From NCBI GenBank assembly GCA_023422775.1, contig JAFAGM010000081.1:1-64000 (forward strand): 64,000 bases of DNA, written 5' to 3'. The DNA is from Pseudomonadota bacterium (GTDB lineage: Bacteria; Pseudomonadota; Alphaproteobacteria; Rhizobiales; Xanthobacteraceae). Below the pieces are notes generated by a model that did no database searches, was not told the origin of the DNA, and saw only the letters and a program-made list of their open reading frames with translations. A program made the translations under genes and the position numbers. This document shows, piece by piece, positions 17,197-26,851 of the stretch. Each line of letters begins with the position of its first letter. Position 1 is the first letter of the stretch.

Positions 17197-20100
17197 ATGC
17201 TCGATCTGCTTCACCAGGTACAGGACTTGAAGTCCCGAACCGCGGCTATCGGACGGCACCTTGCCGCCACGATCCGGGGGCCGGTGCTGTGGCTGACGCT
17301 TTGCGGCGGCCTGCTGGTGGCGGCGATCTTCTTCGGCACCATCATGATGGCCGGCGAATTCCGAGAACGCGCGCTGGTCAACAGCGAGCGAGAGCTGGAA
17401 AACACGGCTCTGGTGCTCGCGCGCCACTTCGACCAGCAGTTCGAGGACGCCAACACCATTGCCGCCACCCTGATCACGCGGCTGAAGATTTCCGGCTTCG
17501 CCTCCGAGACGGATTTCAGGGAGCGCATCGCGAGCCCGGAGGCCCATGAGATACTGAGGTCCAAGGCCGGCGTTCTCTCCTATCTCGGCGACGTCTCCAT
17601 CTTCGATTCCGACGGCGACATGATCAACTGGTCGCGACCGTCCCCGGCGCCGGCTCACAATATTTCCGAACGAACCTACTTCAAGACCTTCAAATTCGAT
17701 CCGCGATCGGCGTCGATACTGACTGAATCCGTCCGCAGCCAGATTGCGGGCAACATGAACTCCATCATTGCCCACCGGTTGAGCGGCGAAGACGGCGTCT
17801 TTCTCGGCGTGATGACGCGGCGTATCGATCCCGTCAATTATGAGAAGTTCTTCGCGCCCGTCGCGCTCGGGACCGGCGCTTCCATCTCGATGTTTCATAC
17901 CGACGGCACCATGCTGTCGCGGTATCCGCGAGTCGACGAACTGATCGGACAGAACTTTGCCAATGCGCCGTTGCTGCGGCGTGTCCGGGACCACGGCGGA
18001 CAGCAGTCGCTACGCATGCAAAGCCCGGTCGATCAAACGGAACGGCTGGGAACCGCTACTCCGCTCGAGCATTACCCGGGCGTCGTGGTCGCGACCAACA
18101 CGGTTGACGCTGCATTGGCGGATTGGCGCGAGCAGACCAAGTTCCTCGTTCTGGCGGCAGCGATGACGGCGGCAGTAATCGCCCTGACCCTGTTCCTGAT
18201 CATTCGCCAGATCACCCGGCAAAGCCGGGAAGCCCAGAGGCGGCTGGAAGCGGAACGGGGGCGGCTCGACACCGCCCTGAACAACATGATCCAGGGCCTG
18301 GTGACGTTCGACGCCTCGGCGCGCGTCGTCACCTTCAACCGCCGCTATATCGACATGTACGGCCTGTCGACCGATATCGTGAAGCCGGGCTGTCCTTTCC
18401 GCGAGCTGATGCAGCATCGCAAGGACACCGGCTCGTTCGCCGGCGATGTCGAACGGTTCTGCGCCGCCATCATGCGAAACATTGCCCGTGGCCAGGTCGA
18501 CCACAGCATCGTGCAATGCCCGGACGGGCGCTCCTTCATGGCGGTCAGCAAGCCGCTGGCGGACGGCGGCTGGGTCGCCACCATGGAGGACATCACCGAA
18601 CGCCGCCGTCTCGAGCAGGAGCGTGACCGGAACTACGCCTTCCTGAGCCAGATCATCGACCACATCCCGTCGCAGATCACCGTGAAGGACGTGCACGACC
18701 GCCGCTATCTGCTGGTCAACAGCGTGGCCGAGACCCAGTTCGGCATTCCGCGCGACCTGATCGTCGGCAAGACGGCCAAGGATATCTTTCCGAGCGCCTC
18801 CGCCGACGTCATCGCGGCGGACGAAGAGAAGACGCTGCAATCGCCAGACGGCCTGTTCAAGGACGAGCATGTCTGGGAAAGCCAGGCGATGGGGCCGCGC
18901 TTCATCACCTCGCAGCGGCTGGCGATCCGCAATCCCGCGGGCGAGCCACGTTACCTCATCAACGTCGTCGATGACGTGACCGAACGCCGGCTCGCCAATG
19001 AACGGATCGCGCATCTGGCGCATTACGACGCGCTGACCGACCTTCCGAACCGTGTGCTGTTTCGCGAACAGATCGAGCGCGAGCTCGCGAACGTCGTGCA
19101 CGGCAGGCAATTCGCCCTGCTCTACATCGACATCGACGAATTCAAGGGCATCAACGACTCGCTCGGGCACCATGTCGGCGACGAACTGCTGAAGGCCGTC
19201 GCCGCCCGCATCAAGGACTGCCTCGAATCGACCGATCTGATCGCCCGGCTGGGAGGCGATGAGTTTGCGGTGATCCATACCGCCGTCGGCGACCGCACCG
19301 ACGTCGAGGAGTTCATCACGCGGATTTACGAGGCGATCCGGCAGCCGTATCAGTGCCTCGGCCATCACCTCTCGACCGACGCCAGCATCGGCATCGCGCT
19401 GGCGCCACAGGACGGCACCGATCTGGACCAGTTGATCAAGAACGCCGATCTTGCGATGTACGCCGCCAAGGCGAGCGGGCGCCGCACCCACCGGTTCTTC
19501 GAACCGGCCATGGACGCCCGTGCCAAGGCACGGCTCGCGATGGAGCAGGATCTTCGCCAGGCATTGGCCGACGGCGGCTTCGAACTCCACTACCAGCCGC
19601 TGCTGGATCTCGCGAGCGGCGAGGTGACGGGCTGCGAGGCGCTGCTGCGCTGGCGCCATCCGGAGCGCGGCATGGTCTCGCCGGCGGAGTTCATTCCGGT
19701 CGCCGAGGATACCGGCCTGATCAATGAACTCGGCGACTGGGTCATGCAGACCGCCTGCACTGAGGCCGCCGGCTGGCCATCCCATGTCCGGCTGGCCGTC
19801 AACGTTTCACCGATCCAGTTGAAGTCGCCGACGCTGGCGTTGCGGATCACCGGCGCGCTCGCCGCCTCTGGCTTGCCGCCGGACCGGCTCGAGATCGAGA
19901 TCACCGAGGCGGTGCTGATCCATGACGACGAAACCGCGCTGGCGATCCTGCATCAGCTTCGCGCCATCGGCGTGCGGATCGCGCTGGACGATTTCGGCAC
20001 CGGCTTTTCCTCGCTGAGCTATCTGAAGCGGTTCCCGTTCGACAAGATCAAGATCGACCGCTGCTTTGTCACCGACATCGAGGACAACGGCTCGGCGGCG

Positions 20101-20304
20101 ATCGTGCAGGCGGTGGTGAGCATCGCGGCAGCCCGCAGCATGACCACCACGGCGGAGGGCGTCGAGACCGAACAGCAGCGCGGGATCCTGCGCCGGCTCG
20201 GCTGCAACCAGATGCAGGGCTATCTTTTCAGCGCGCCGAAGCCGGCTTCGCAGTTGCGCGCGGTGCTGGGTATCGCCGCCGATGGCATGCGGGCTTCGGC
20301 CTGA
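17197..20304 (+). CDS. Membrane cache-PAS-PAS-GGDEF-EAL c-di-GMP signalling protein
   Basis: A 1035-residue protein. A transmembrane helix at about 27-50 and another near 310-333 flank a periplasmic cache-type sensor. Two PAS domains follow (about 350-470 and 480-600), then GGDEF (about 605-765, intact RLGGDEFAVIH) and EAL (about 780-1020: CEALLRWRHP, VNVSPIQL, EITEAVL, DDFGTGFSSLSYL, KIDRCF, AEGVE). No RxxD inhibitory site precedes the GGDEF motif. Both catalytic domains look intact, so it could make and degrade c-di-GMP. The start is supported by a GGAGAGAAAGGGGAA leader. Confidence 0.88.
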   Translation: MLDLLHQVQDLKSRTAAIGRHLAATIRGPVLWLTLCGGLLVAAIFFGTIMMAGEFRERALVNSERELENTALVLARHFDQQFEDANTIAATLITRLKISGFASETDFRERIASPEAHEILRSKAGVLSYLGDVSIFDSDGDMINWSRPSPAPAHNISERTYFKTFKFDPRSASILTESVRSQIAGNMNSIIAHRLSGEDGVFLGVMTRRIDPVNYEKFFAPVALGTGASISMFHTDGTMLSRYPRVDELIGQNFANAPLLRRVRDHGGQQSLRMQSPVDQTERLGTATPLEHYPGVVVATNTVDAALADWREQTKFLVLAAAMTAAVIALTLFLIIRQITRQSREAQRRLEAERGRLDTALNNMIQGLVTFDASARVVTFNRRYIDMYGLSTDIVKPGCPFRELMQHRKDTGSFAGDVERFCAAIMRNIARGQVDHSIVQCPDGRSFMAVSKPLADGGWVATMEDITERRRLEQERDRNYAFLSQIIDHIPSQITVKDVHDRRYLLVNSVAETQFGIPRDLIVGKTAKDIFPSASADVIAADEEKTLQSPDGLFKDEHVWESQAMGPRFITSQRLAIRNPAGEPRYLINVVDDVTERRLANERIAHLAHYDALTDLPNRVLFREQIERELANVVHGRQFALLYIDIDEFKGINDSLGHHVGDELLKAVAARIKDCLESTDLIARLGGDEFAVIHTAVGDRTDVEEFITRIYEAIRQPYQCLGHHLSTDASIGIALAPQDGTDLDQLIKNADLAMYAAKASGRRTHRFFEPAMDARAKARLAMEQDLRQALADGGFELHYQPLLDLASGEVTGCEALLRWRHPERGMVSPAEFIPVAEDTGLINELGDWVMQTACTEAAGWPSHVRLAVNVSPIQLKSPTLALRITGALAASGLPPDRLEIEITEAVLIHDDETALAILHQLRAIGVRIALDDFGTGFSSLSYLKRFPFDKIKIDRCFVTDIEDNGSAAIVQAVVSIAAARSMTTTAEGVETEQQRGILRRLGCNQMQGYLFSAPKPASQLRAVLGIAADGMRASA

Positions 20305-20337
20305 CGCCAGATTCTCTTCTGACGCGTTTTCTTCACG

Positions 20338-21417
20338 CTAGGCCGCCCAGCGGCCGCGATTGTTCTCCGCGAGGATCGGGCGGATCAGCCTGCCGAAACG
20401 CTCGGCCTCCTCGTCGTGCAGGTAGCCCGACAGACAGAACGAATGGCAGCCGGCATCGATGAACTGCTGCAGCGTGTCGGCGCATTGCGCGGGATTGCCG
20501 ACCACGGCGATGCCGGCGCCCGGGCGAACTTTTGTGATACCGGTCCACAGATGCGGCAGCAGGAGATCGCCGTGCTCGCGGGCGAGCTGCTGCACGCGCA
20601 TGTTGGCTTCCGACTTGTTGTAGAGCGTCTTCATTTCCTGCTTCTGCCGCTCGGTGGCGTGGCGCACCAATTGGTCCGCCGCCTCCCAGGCGTCCGCCTC
20701 GTTCTCGCGGCAGATCACCTGCAGCCGCATGCCGAAGCCGATGTCGTTTTCACGGTCATGCGCGCGGGCCATCTGCCTGATCTCGGCAATGTTCGATGCG
20801 ATCCTTTCCGGCAGGTCGCCCCAGAACAGGTGCACGTCGGAATGTTTCGCCGACAATTCCCAGGCCTGGCGCGAGCCGCCACCGAGATAGAATTTTGGAA
20901 AGGGCTGCTGCAGCGGGCGCGGCCGTATATGCGCACCCGACAGCGTGTGGAACTTGCCTTCAAAATTCACCGGTCCCCGCGTCGTCCACAGCGCCTTGAT
21001 GATCGAGACCTCCTCCTCCATCAGCGCGTAGCGTTCTTCCTTCGGATAGCGCACGCCCTCGCCTTCGACCTCGCTCTCGTTCTGGCCGGCGATCAGGTTG
21101 ATGCAGATGCGCCCGCCCGACATCTGGTCGAAGGTCGAGATCATCTTGGCGAGCAGCACCGGATTGATGTAGCCGGGCCGCGCGGCGATCAGCGGCTTGA
21201 TGCGGGAGGAGCGCGCCGCCATGAAGGCGCCTGTAATCCACGCCTCCCAGCACACAGAGCCCACGGGGATCAGCAGATACTCGAAGCCGGCCTGCTCCGC
21301 CGCGGCCACCACGCGGTCACACAATTCGGGAGAGCCCGGAATCTGCGCCTCCATCAGGCCGTAGGCGGTGGTGTCGCCGTGCGTGGGCAGGTACCAGCCA
21401 AATTCGAGTGGACGCAT
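20338..21417 (-). CDS. LLM class flavin-dependent monooxygenase, SsuD-like
   Basis: A 359-residue FMNH2-dependent monooxygenase resembling alkanesulfonate monooxygenase SsuD: FGWYLPTHGD at the start, YLLIPVGSVCWEAWITG, LIAARPGYINPVLLAKM, INLIAGQNESEVEGEG and the active-site stretch KFYLGGGSRQAWELSAKHSD. It would release sulfite from organosulfonates or use a related substrate. No ssuABC transporter or reductase is adjacent, so the pathway is unproven. An ATG 15 bp upstream is an alternative start. Confidence 0.82.
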   Translation of the reverse strand: MRPLEFGWYLPTHGDTTAYGLMEAQIPGSPELCDRVVAAAEQAGFEYLLIPVGSVCWEAWITGAFMAARSSRIKPLIAARPGYINPVLLAKMISTFDQMSGGRICINLIAGQNESEVEGEGVRYPKEERYALMEEEVSIIKALWTTRGPVNFEGKFHTLSGAHIRPRPLQQPFPKFYLGGGSRQAWELSAKHSDVHLFWGDLPERIASNIAEIRQMARAHDRENDIGFGMRLQVICRENEADAWEAADQLVRHATERQKQEMKTLYNKSEANMRVQQLAREHGDLLLPHLWTGITKVRPGAGIAVVGNPAQCADTLQQFIDAGCHSFCLSGYLHDEEAERFGRLIRPILAENNRGRWAA

Positions 21418-21581
21418 GATGGCCTCTTCCATTGACGCGCTTGCTGGGCGCCTGTTGCTTGATCGGCGTCAAAATCGTGTGCTCGAAGCAGTCTAGCGTC
21501 TCAACGGGCGGCCGCAATCGGGTTGAACGGCGGCGCCTGCAGCACTATTTCGATTTCGTCGGCGCTCGCGCCAAGGTGGAG

Positions 21582-21992
21582 ATGTTCATGTCCCCGGTCT
21601 CGTTGCTTCTCAATATCATCTGGATCGTGCTGGGCGGCGCGTGGATGGCGTTCGGCTGGCTGGTCGCCGCTGTCATCATGGCGATCACCATCATCGGCAT
21701 TCCCTGGGCCCGGGCCGCCTTCAATATCGCGGCCTACACGCTGTTTCCGTTCGGCTTCACGGCCGTCTCGCGCGACGCCTACACCGGGCAGGAAGATATC
21801 GGCACCGGACCGCTCGGGGTGATCGGCAACATCATCTGGCTGGTGCTGGCGGGTTGGTGGCTGGCGCTTGGGCACGTCATCACGGCCATCCTGCTGGCCG
21901 TCACCATCATCGGCATTCCCTTTGCCTGGGCGCACCTCAAGCTCGCCGGAATCGCGCTTTGGCCGATCGGCAAGATCATTGTTCCGGCGTAG
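21582..21992 (+). CDS. yccF: YccF domain inner-membrane protein
   Basis: A 136-residue membrane protein with two tandem YccF repeats: NIIWIVLGGAWMAFGW with AITIIGIPWARAAF (residues about 10-50), and NIIWLVLAGWWLALGH with VTIIGIPFAWAHLKL (about 80-125). Four hydrophobic segments are visible. The family is conserved but its function is unknown. The start at 21582 (MFMSPVS) begins at the conserved N-terminus; the longer frame is not conserved in appearance. Confidence 0.85.
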   Translation: MFMSPVSLLLNIIWIVLGGAWMAFGWLVAAVIMAITIIGIPWARAAFNIAAYTLFPFGFTAVSRDAYTGQEDIGTGPLGVIGNIIWLVLAGWWLALGHVITAILLAVTIIGIPFAWAHLKLAGIALWPIGKIIVPA

Positions 21993-22022
21993 CGAACGAC
22001 GGAACTTTCGTTGCGACGCTCG

Positions 22023-22499
22023 CTACGAAGCCGCCTGCTCGGCCGGCGGCTTCAGCCGCTCGAATTCGGCATCGCTGATCTCGGTCTGCGCGACCAGCAC
22101 GCTGCAGCGCAGGCGCTTGACGAGATAGCTGCCGATGGAGCCGAACCAGCGCGCCAGCGCGCCCTGCGGGCGGTGGCCCACGACGACGAGATGCGCGCCG
22201 ATCTCCTCGGCGACCTCGGCGATCTTTTGTCCGGCATCCCCGACTTCCAGCCGCGCATTCGGCGTAAAGCCAAGCGCCCTCAGCCGATCGCAGCCTTCGT
22301 TCAGGATGGCCTTGTAGTCCTCGGTCTGCAGTTCGATCGGGATCGTGAGCCCGGCCTCCGGCGTCATGATCGAAGAGACCTCGACGACAGCCAGCAAAAA
22401 CACCTCGGCCCGGCACAGCTGCGCGAGCTTTGCGCCTTCCCGCAACGCGCGCCGCCCCTCGACCGACCCGTCATAGGCGAGAAGAACCTTCTTGTACAT
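22023..22499 (-). CDS. Universal stress protein UspA family
   Basis: A 158-residue single-domain Usp protein. MYKKVLLAYDGSVEGRRA gives the first strand and Asp, and VVGHRPQGALARWFGSIGSY is the ATP-binding G-2x-G-9x-G-(S/T) type loop. It is convergent with yccF. The upstream 22500-22684 region separates it from the patatin gene on the same strand. Specific stress response not predictable. Confidence 0.87.
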   Translation of the reverse strand: MYKKVLLAYDGSVEGRRALREGAKLAQLCRAEVFLLAVVEVSSIMTPEAGLTIPIELQTEDYKAILNEGCDRLRALGFTPNARLEVGDAGQKIAEVAEEIGAHLVVVGHRPQGALARWFGSIGSYLVKRLRCSVLVAQTEISDAEFERLKPPAEQAAS

Positions 22500-22684
22500 C
22501 GGACGTCCCCATCGATGGTGAGAAGATCAACGAAGGTTAGCACCGATTTGGCCGGGCGGATCAGGTTTTTGATGGCGGCACGCCCGGTGTCCTGCCTACT
22601 TTGGTCTCTTATCCTTATGAAGTGCCCCGACTCCTTGCGAGTTGATCCGACCCTGCCCGGTTCAGGCGAAGGTTGCACCGCAGC

Positions 22685-24583
22685 TCAACCGGATCGTGCC
22701 TCACGCGGCAGGCCGGCGGGTTCGGGCGGCCGCTTTGTCACCGCAGTCCCGGTGGCGAGGATCGCCGCGATGGCGGGATTGCCCTCCGCCTCCAGTGCAT
22801 CGATGGCCGCTCGGGCCCACAAATAGGACGCGTCGAAAATCTCCGTGTGGAGGTCGAAATCCGTCACATCGATGCCATCGGGAACCGGAGGCCGCATCAC
22901 CGCATCGAACGGCCCGGCCGGCAACGTGTCATAACGCTGATGGGCCACGAGGCTGCGCCAGAGCACGTTGACGGCACTTGGTGCGGCGGGAAGCAGCTTT
23001 TTGCGGAACGGCGTCAGCATCGCTGCGATCAGTTCGAACCGCCCGGGCAGCGCGCTATAGTCGACGTCAAACATCTCGGCCGCCGGTTCGCCGAAGTGCA
23101 CGATCAAGTTGGGGCCGCTCTTCAATTGATGCATCGGCGCCAGCGGCACGTTGTCGATCAGGCAGCCATCGACCAGCATTTCGCCTTTCGGCGTGTAGAA
23201 CGGCGGCAACAGGCCCGGGATTGCGCTCGAGGCGCGAACCGCCTGCCAGAGCACCCCCGTCCGGATCAGTTCCAGATTGTGGGTCGACAGGTTGGTCGCA
23301 ACGGCGGCGAACGGACGCCAGCAATCCTCGATCCGGCAGTCGGCGCCATATTGCTCGGCGAGCGAGCGATCGAACGCCTTGTGATCCAGCAGCGAATAGC
23401 GTGGCCAGGTCGGCCGCCGAAGGCTGCGACTCCTGACGAAGATCTCGTGCGTGCCGCGTTCGAGATGTTCGGCCTCGAGGTTCTTGGCAAAGCCTGCCGC
23501 CATCGCTGAACCGACGCTGGTGCCGACGAAGATGTCGAACACCGCGCCGCGCTCGCGGAAGGCCTGGTAGATTCCGACATGCGCCGTACCGAGGCTGCCG
23601 CCGCCGGCGGCGACAAATCCGATGGCCCGGCCGGACAGAAACCGGATCAGACTCTCGATATCGGCCTGGTCTTCGAGCGCCACATGGTGATGCATGAAGC
23701 ACGGCAACCGGGCGAGCCAGGCCGCGGTGCCGCTGACCTCGCCGTGCCGCCGGTCGTGAATGCGCACGACGCGCCGTGCCGATGCGGGGTGCACCTCGCA
23801 GGCAAAAGCCTCGATCTCGGTCAGTGCCGCCGCGGGCGCGTCGCCGCGGCAGGCGAACACGACCATGTCGGCCTGGCGGATCGCCTTGCGCGCCCAGACC
23901 GATGTTTCGCGGCCCCCCATGTAGACCACCAGCGGGGCCACATGTTCGAGGTTGTTGAGCCACTCGGTGACTTCGGAGGCGTCGAGTTCGCGCCGCGGAA
24001 ACATCGCCCGCAGGCGCGAAAGGTCGACGATCTCGGCGCCGGCCGCCGCCAGCCCTTCGCGCATCCGGGATTCGAACGCCGCCGGCAGCGGCTCCGATCC
24101 GCCATCGATCAGCGCCACGGTTCGCGCCCTCGGCGAGGCGCGAACCGGGATGAGGCGCGCGGTTTCCTTGGCAAAGCGCCGCGCCAATGCCGCCATCAGC
24201 GCCTCGACGACGGCAGGCGTTTCCTCGGCGAGCCTCTGATAGGCGGCACGGGTCAGCACCAGCACGCTCGTATCGCGAATGGCGATGACATCGGCGGTAC
24301 GCGGGATATTTGCAAAGAAGCCGATCTCGCCGACCAGCTCGCCGGCGCGAAGCTCCGCGATCGGCTCGTGTTCGCCCGCGCGCCGCACGGCAAGCGCGCC
24401 ATGCAGCACCATGAACAATGCGTTCGAGGGTCCGCCTTGTGCGACGAGCATTTCCCCGCGCACCAGATCCTGACGGACCATGGCGTTGAAGGTCTTGAGC
24501 CGCTGCTCCGAACTCAGCGTCCGCAACAGCGCGAAATCTTCCAGCACGTTTCCCCACCCAAGTGTCGCGCCCGGTCCACTCAT
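22685..24583 (-). CDS. Patatin-like phospholipase with cyclic-nucleotide-binding domain (NTE family)
   Basis: A 632-residue protein. A CAP/cNMP-binding domain (residues about 8-130, with GELVGEIGFFANIPRTADV) is followed by a linker domain and a patatin domain from about residue 310. The oxyanion loop GGGSLGTAHVG is near 322, the nucleophile GTSVGS near 353 and the catalytic Asp in VDGCLIDN near 470. This is the architecture of the neuropathy-target-esterase group, which hydrolyses lysophospholipids. The ATG at 24583 starts at the conserved domain. It is the last core gene before the tRNA. Confidence 0.87.
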   Translation of the reverse strand: MSGPGATLGWGNVLEDFALLRTLSSEQRLKTFNAMVRQDLVRGEMLVAQGGPSNALFMVLHGALAVRRAGEHEPIAELRAGELVGEIGFFANIPRTADVIAIRDTSVLVLTRAAYQRLAEETPAVVEALMAALARRFAKETARLIPVRASPRARTVALIDGGSEPLPAAFESRMREGLAAAGAEIVDLSRLRAMFPRRELDASEVTEWLNNLEHVAPLVVYMGGRETSVWARKAIRQADMVVFACRGDAPAAALTEIEAFACEVHPASARRVVRIHDRRHGEVSGTAAWLARLPCFMHHHVALEDQADIESLIRFLSGRAIGFVAAGGGSLGTAHVGIYQAFRERGAVFDIFVGTSVGSAMAAGFAKNLEAEHLERGTHEIFVRSRSLRRPTWPRYSLLDHKAFDRSLAEQYGADCRIEDCWRPFAAVATNLSTHNLELIRTGVLWQAVRASSAIPGLLPPFYTPKGEMLVDGCLIDNVPLAPMHQLKSGPNLIVHFGEPAAEMFDVDYSALPGRFELIAAMLTPFRKKLLPAAPSAVNVLWRSLVAHQRYDTLPAGPFDAVMRPPVPDGIDVTDFDLHTEIFDASYLWARAAIDALEAEGNPAIAAILATGTAVTKRPPEPAGLPREARSG

Positions 24584-24790
24584 GGCGGTACCCAGTCGAT
24601 TACAGGACGGCGATGTTAGCCCCGGGTGGACGGCACGGCGAGCGATATAAGGGGCCAAACGAACACGACTGGCCGCGATTTGGGCTGCCTCGGCCCCGGC
24701 CCCCCGCTGGACGAGCCCCGCAACCGAGCCTTTCCGGCACCTAACTGGCCGTTGCCGTCGCCGGACCAATCAGCTAAATGAACCCCCGTC

Positions 24791-24867
24791 GCACCCGTAG
24801 CTCAGCTGGATAGAGCGTTGCCCTCCGAAGGCAGAGGTCGCAGGTTCGAATCCTGCCGGGTGCGCCA
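24791..24867 (+). tRNA. tRNA-Arg (anticodon CCG)
   Basis: A complete 77-nt cloverleaf. The acceptor stem GCACCCG pairs with CGGGTGC, the anticodon stem-loop TTGCC-CTCCGAA-GGCAG gives CCG, and the T arm is GCAGG-TTCGAAT-CCTGC. CCA is encoded. It reads CGG codons. Its 3' half is the probable integration site of the element that follows. Confidence 0.97.
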
Positions 24868-25066
24868 GCAAAATCAGCGACTTATCTGAGTTGCCAGATT
24901 TAGAACGAAATCGAAACTCACCAAAGACTCACCAGGAAAAATCGAAGACGAGAGTAGCGGCCGCGGCGAGCTTCGCCTCTTCTTGGAGGAAGGTTGCCAG
25001 CTAAGGCGATTGAAATCGCAGTTTCGCCGCGAGACACATGGCGGCGCGCTCGGCGTAGCGCCTGTC

Positions 25067-25531
25067 CTAGCGAGCAGCGGATCGCAAAATCGTCCTGGCA
25101 GTAATGCTCGCAATAGCGAGGAGCAACGCGAGCTTCACGCACTCGATCATCACGTAGAACGTGTGGAGCGAAGACGGCGCCAGGGCGCCACCTTGCAGGA
25201 TGGTCTCCACCCGCGCATCGAGTACCGGCAGCATCCAAAACGTTTGGGTCAGAATGAGGAGCGCAAGGACCGCCCCAAGACTTATCGCGGCTCTCGTGCC
25301 CAATCCCCATAGCAAGAGCAGCAGCATCAAGACTGTAAGCGCGATTTCGCAGCGATTAAAAATGAGAAAGGTCTGGCGTCCAACATCCAGCGCCACTGGG
25401 AGCGTGAGGCTCGGCGCCAGAAACTTCACCGGCGTGGCGAGAAACGACACGCCAACCAGGAAACCCGCCCACGCCGACGCAAGCATCAGGACAGCAAGAA
25501 GTCTGCCCGCGGTTCGGTCAGCAACCGGCAT
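25067..25531 (-). CDS. Small integral membrane protein, unknown function
   Basis: A 154-residue protein with four hydrophobic segments at about 12-32, 52-75, 80-100 and 125-148. No enzyme motif is seen. Its start overlaps the end of the DUF6522-like gene by 14 bp, so it is the last gene of an operon headed by the NsrR-like regulator. That context suggests a role in nitrosative stress or nitrogen-oxide metabolism, but this is inference only. It is the first gene after the tRNA boundary. Confidence 0.7.
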   Translation of the reverse strand: MPVADRTAGRLLAVLMLASAWAGFLVGVSFLATPVKFLAPSLTLPVALDVGRQTFLIFNRCEIALTVLMLLLLLWGLGTRAAISLGAVLALLILTQTFWMLPVLDARVETILQGGALAPSSLHTFYVMIECVKLALLLAIASITARTILRSAAR

Positions 25532-25844
25532 CAGACCTGCCCTTCGCGGCTTGCATCACCGACGCGACGCCAACTTCCTCACGCAGTTCTCCGTTCTCCA
25601 TCAAGACAGCGCGCCACATGCGGTTGCCGTATCGCATCGACAGACGCCACGTTCCGGCATCCGCGCCCTCACCCTTTTCGACCATGCCGCGCATCAACTG
25701 CTGGTCCATAAGCGAACGCATCGCTTCCGCCGACATCCCGAACCGATCGGCGAGCGCGGCCGCGTCAAGCATGAAGCCGCCGGAGCCGAATTCAATATTC
25801 AGCGATTGTCGGGGGCGGACTTTGTGATGAACGTGTCCCATCAT
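25518..25844 (-). CDS. DUF6522-like small protein
   Basis: A 108-residue protein. The core (GGFMLDAAALADRFGMSAEA, then VEKGEGADAGTWRLSMRYG) resembles the DUF6522 family of small proteins often found beside denitrification or NO-response genes in rhizobia. The start at 25844 is fixed by its 4-bp overlap with the stop of the NsrR-like gene; the longer open frame upstream lies inside that gene and is discarded. Function unknown. Confidence 0.65.
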   Translation of the reverse strand: MMGHVHHKVRPRQSLNIEFGSGGFMLDAAALADRFGMSAEAMRSLMDQQLMRGMVEKGEGADAGTWRLSMRYGNRMWRAVLMENGELREEVGVASVMQAAKGRSDAGC

Positions 25845-26278
25845 GATGCCAAAGCCAGACGCTGACCGACACCCGCACGATTTGTGACGAGGTCCGCGAG
25901 TGTCAGTTGATCGAGTTCCTTGAAAAACGCCTCCATCGCGCCCCGCAAGGCGCCGGTCAGCCGGCAGATGCCTGTGAATACGCAAGTGGCAGCGCCGTCG
26001 CCCAGGCAAGCGACGAGTTCGACATCGGTCTCTAGCTTCCGCACGACTTGTCCCATGCGGATTTCCGCTGGAGCTTTTGCAAGCGTCAGCCCACCTCGGC
26101 GGCCGCGCACGCCCTTCACCAAGCCATGACCGACCAGCGACTGCGCAACTTTCATCAGATGATTGCGGGAGATCCGGTGACGATCGGCCAGTTCCTCGAT
26201 CGTCACCAGCCGGTCGTCCATCACCGCCAGCGACATCAGGATGCGAAGCCCGTAATCGGTGTGAGAGGTCAGCCGCAT
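25841..26278 (-). CDS. Rrf2 family regulator, NsrR-like nitric-oxide sensor
   Basis: A 145-residue Rrf2-type winged-helix repressor beginning MRLTSHTDYGLRILMSLAV. Three cysteines at 91, 99 and 105 (VACLGD, ATCVF, GICRL) have the positions expected for the iron-sulfur cluster of NsrR, which releases DNA when it reacts with nitric oxide. It is divergent from a group 3 truncated globin, and a fitting palindromic operator lies between them. It heads an operon with the DUF6522-like and membrane-protein genes, so it probably represses itself too. The start is chosen at the conserved MRLT. Confidence 0.85.
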   Translation of the reverse strand: MRLTSHTDYGLRILMSLAVMDDRLVTIEELADRHRISRNHLMKVAQSLVGHGLVKGVRGRRGGLTLAKAPAEIRMGQVVRKLETDVELVACLGDGAATCVFTGICRLTGALRGAMEAFFKELDQLTLADLVTNRAGVGQRLALAS

Positions 26279-26292
26279 GGCAGGCTCCATAA

Positions 26293-26315
26293 AAGATGCA
26301 TTTACAATACCTCTT
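26293..26315. promoter_or_regulatory. Probable NsrR operator
   Basis: An 11-1-11 palindrome. The left arm AAGATGCATTT (26293-26303) and the reverse complement of the right arm, AAGAGGTATTG, agree at 8 of 11 positions around a central A at 26304. The left arm matches the known proteobacterial NsrR half-site, which centres on ATGyATTT. It lies 14 bp upstream of the regulator start and 47 bp upstream of the globin start, a position suited to repressing both. Confidence 0.75.
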
Positions 26316-26362
26316 TTTCGAACTAATGAAAGAGCAATCGAAACTGGTCTTTCGGTGCGCCT

Positions 26363-26806
26363 ATGCACTCTGGTTTTCCGCACGAGATCTCAGAACCCCT
26401 CGTCGAGCGGCTCGTCAACGCCTTCTATGCGCGTGTTCGCGCCGACACAGTTCTGGGCCCCATATTCGAGGCGCGCTTGGCCGGCCGCTGGGACGCACAT
26501 CTCGGTAAGATGGTGGATTTCTGGTCGTCGATCGCGCTGAAGAGCGGCCGCTACGCCGGCAACCCTCATATCGCGCATCAGCGTCTCGGGCTCGAACCCG
26601 CCCATTTTGAGCGTTGGCTCAGCCTGTTCGAAGAAACGGTGCGCGAGGTCTGCGATGGATCTGCCGCGGCGTTCTTCATCGACCGGGCGCATCGTATCGC
26701 CGACAGCTTGCAGATCGGCCTCAACATCGGACCCAAGGCGTTGCGATTCTCTACAGCCCCGACAACTCCGACCAGCGCAACCGGCATTTCGCTCGCGAGA
26801 TCATAA
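26363..26806 (+). CDS. Group 3 truncated hemoglobin
   Basis: A 147-residue globin of the trHb3 class, a small heme protein linked to NO or oxygen chemistry. The predicted proximal His is in LEPAHFERWL (about residue 81), and the early segment LVNAFYARVRADTVLGPIF is typical of the family. It is the first gene rightward from the NsrR operator and is followed at 45 bp by the methyltransferase. Probably induced by nitric oxide and acting in its detoxification. Confidence 0.85.
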   Translation: MHSGFPHEISEPLVERLVNAFYARVRADTVLGPIFEARLAGRWDAHLGKMVDFWSSIALKSGRYAGNPHIAHQRLGLEPAHFERWLSLFEETVREVCDGSAAAFFIDRAHRIADSLQIGLNIGPKALRFSTAPTTPTSATGISLARS

Positions 26807-26851
26807 ATTTCCAGAGGCGCGAGTGAGACATCCCGCAAACCGCGAGGAACG

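Noticed and set aside
17098..19785. Long antisense open frames over the large GGDEF/EAL gene
   Set aside because: They are mirror frames of a clear gene in high-GC DNA; the translations are rich in Arg, Asp and His, have no domain and no ribosome binding site.
24874..25113. Frame next to the tRNA that might be an integrase remnant
   Set aside because: No tyrosine recombinase motif (the R-H-R-Y set) could be seen in any frame of 24868-25066.
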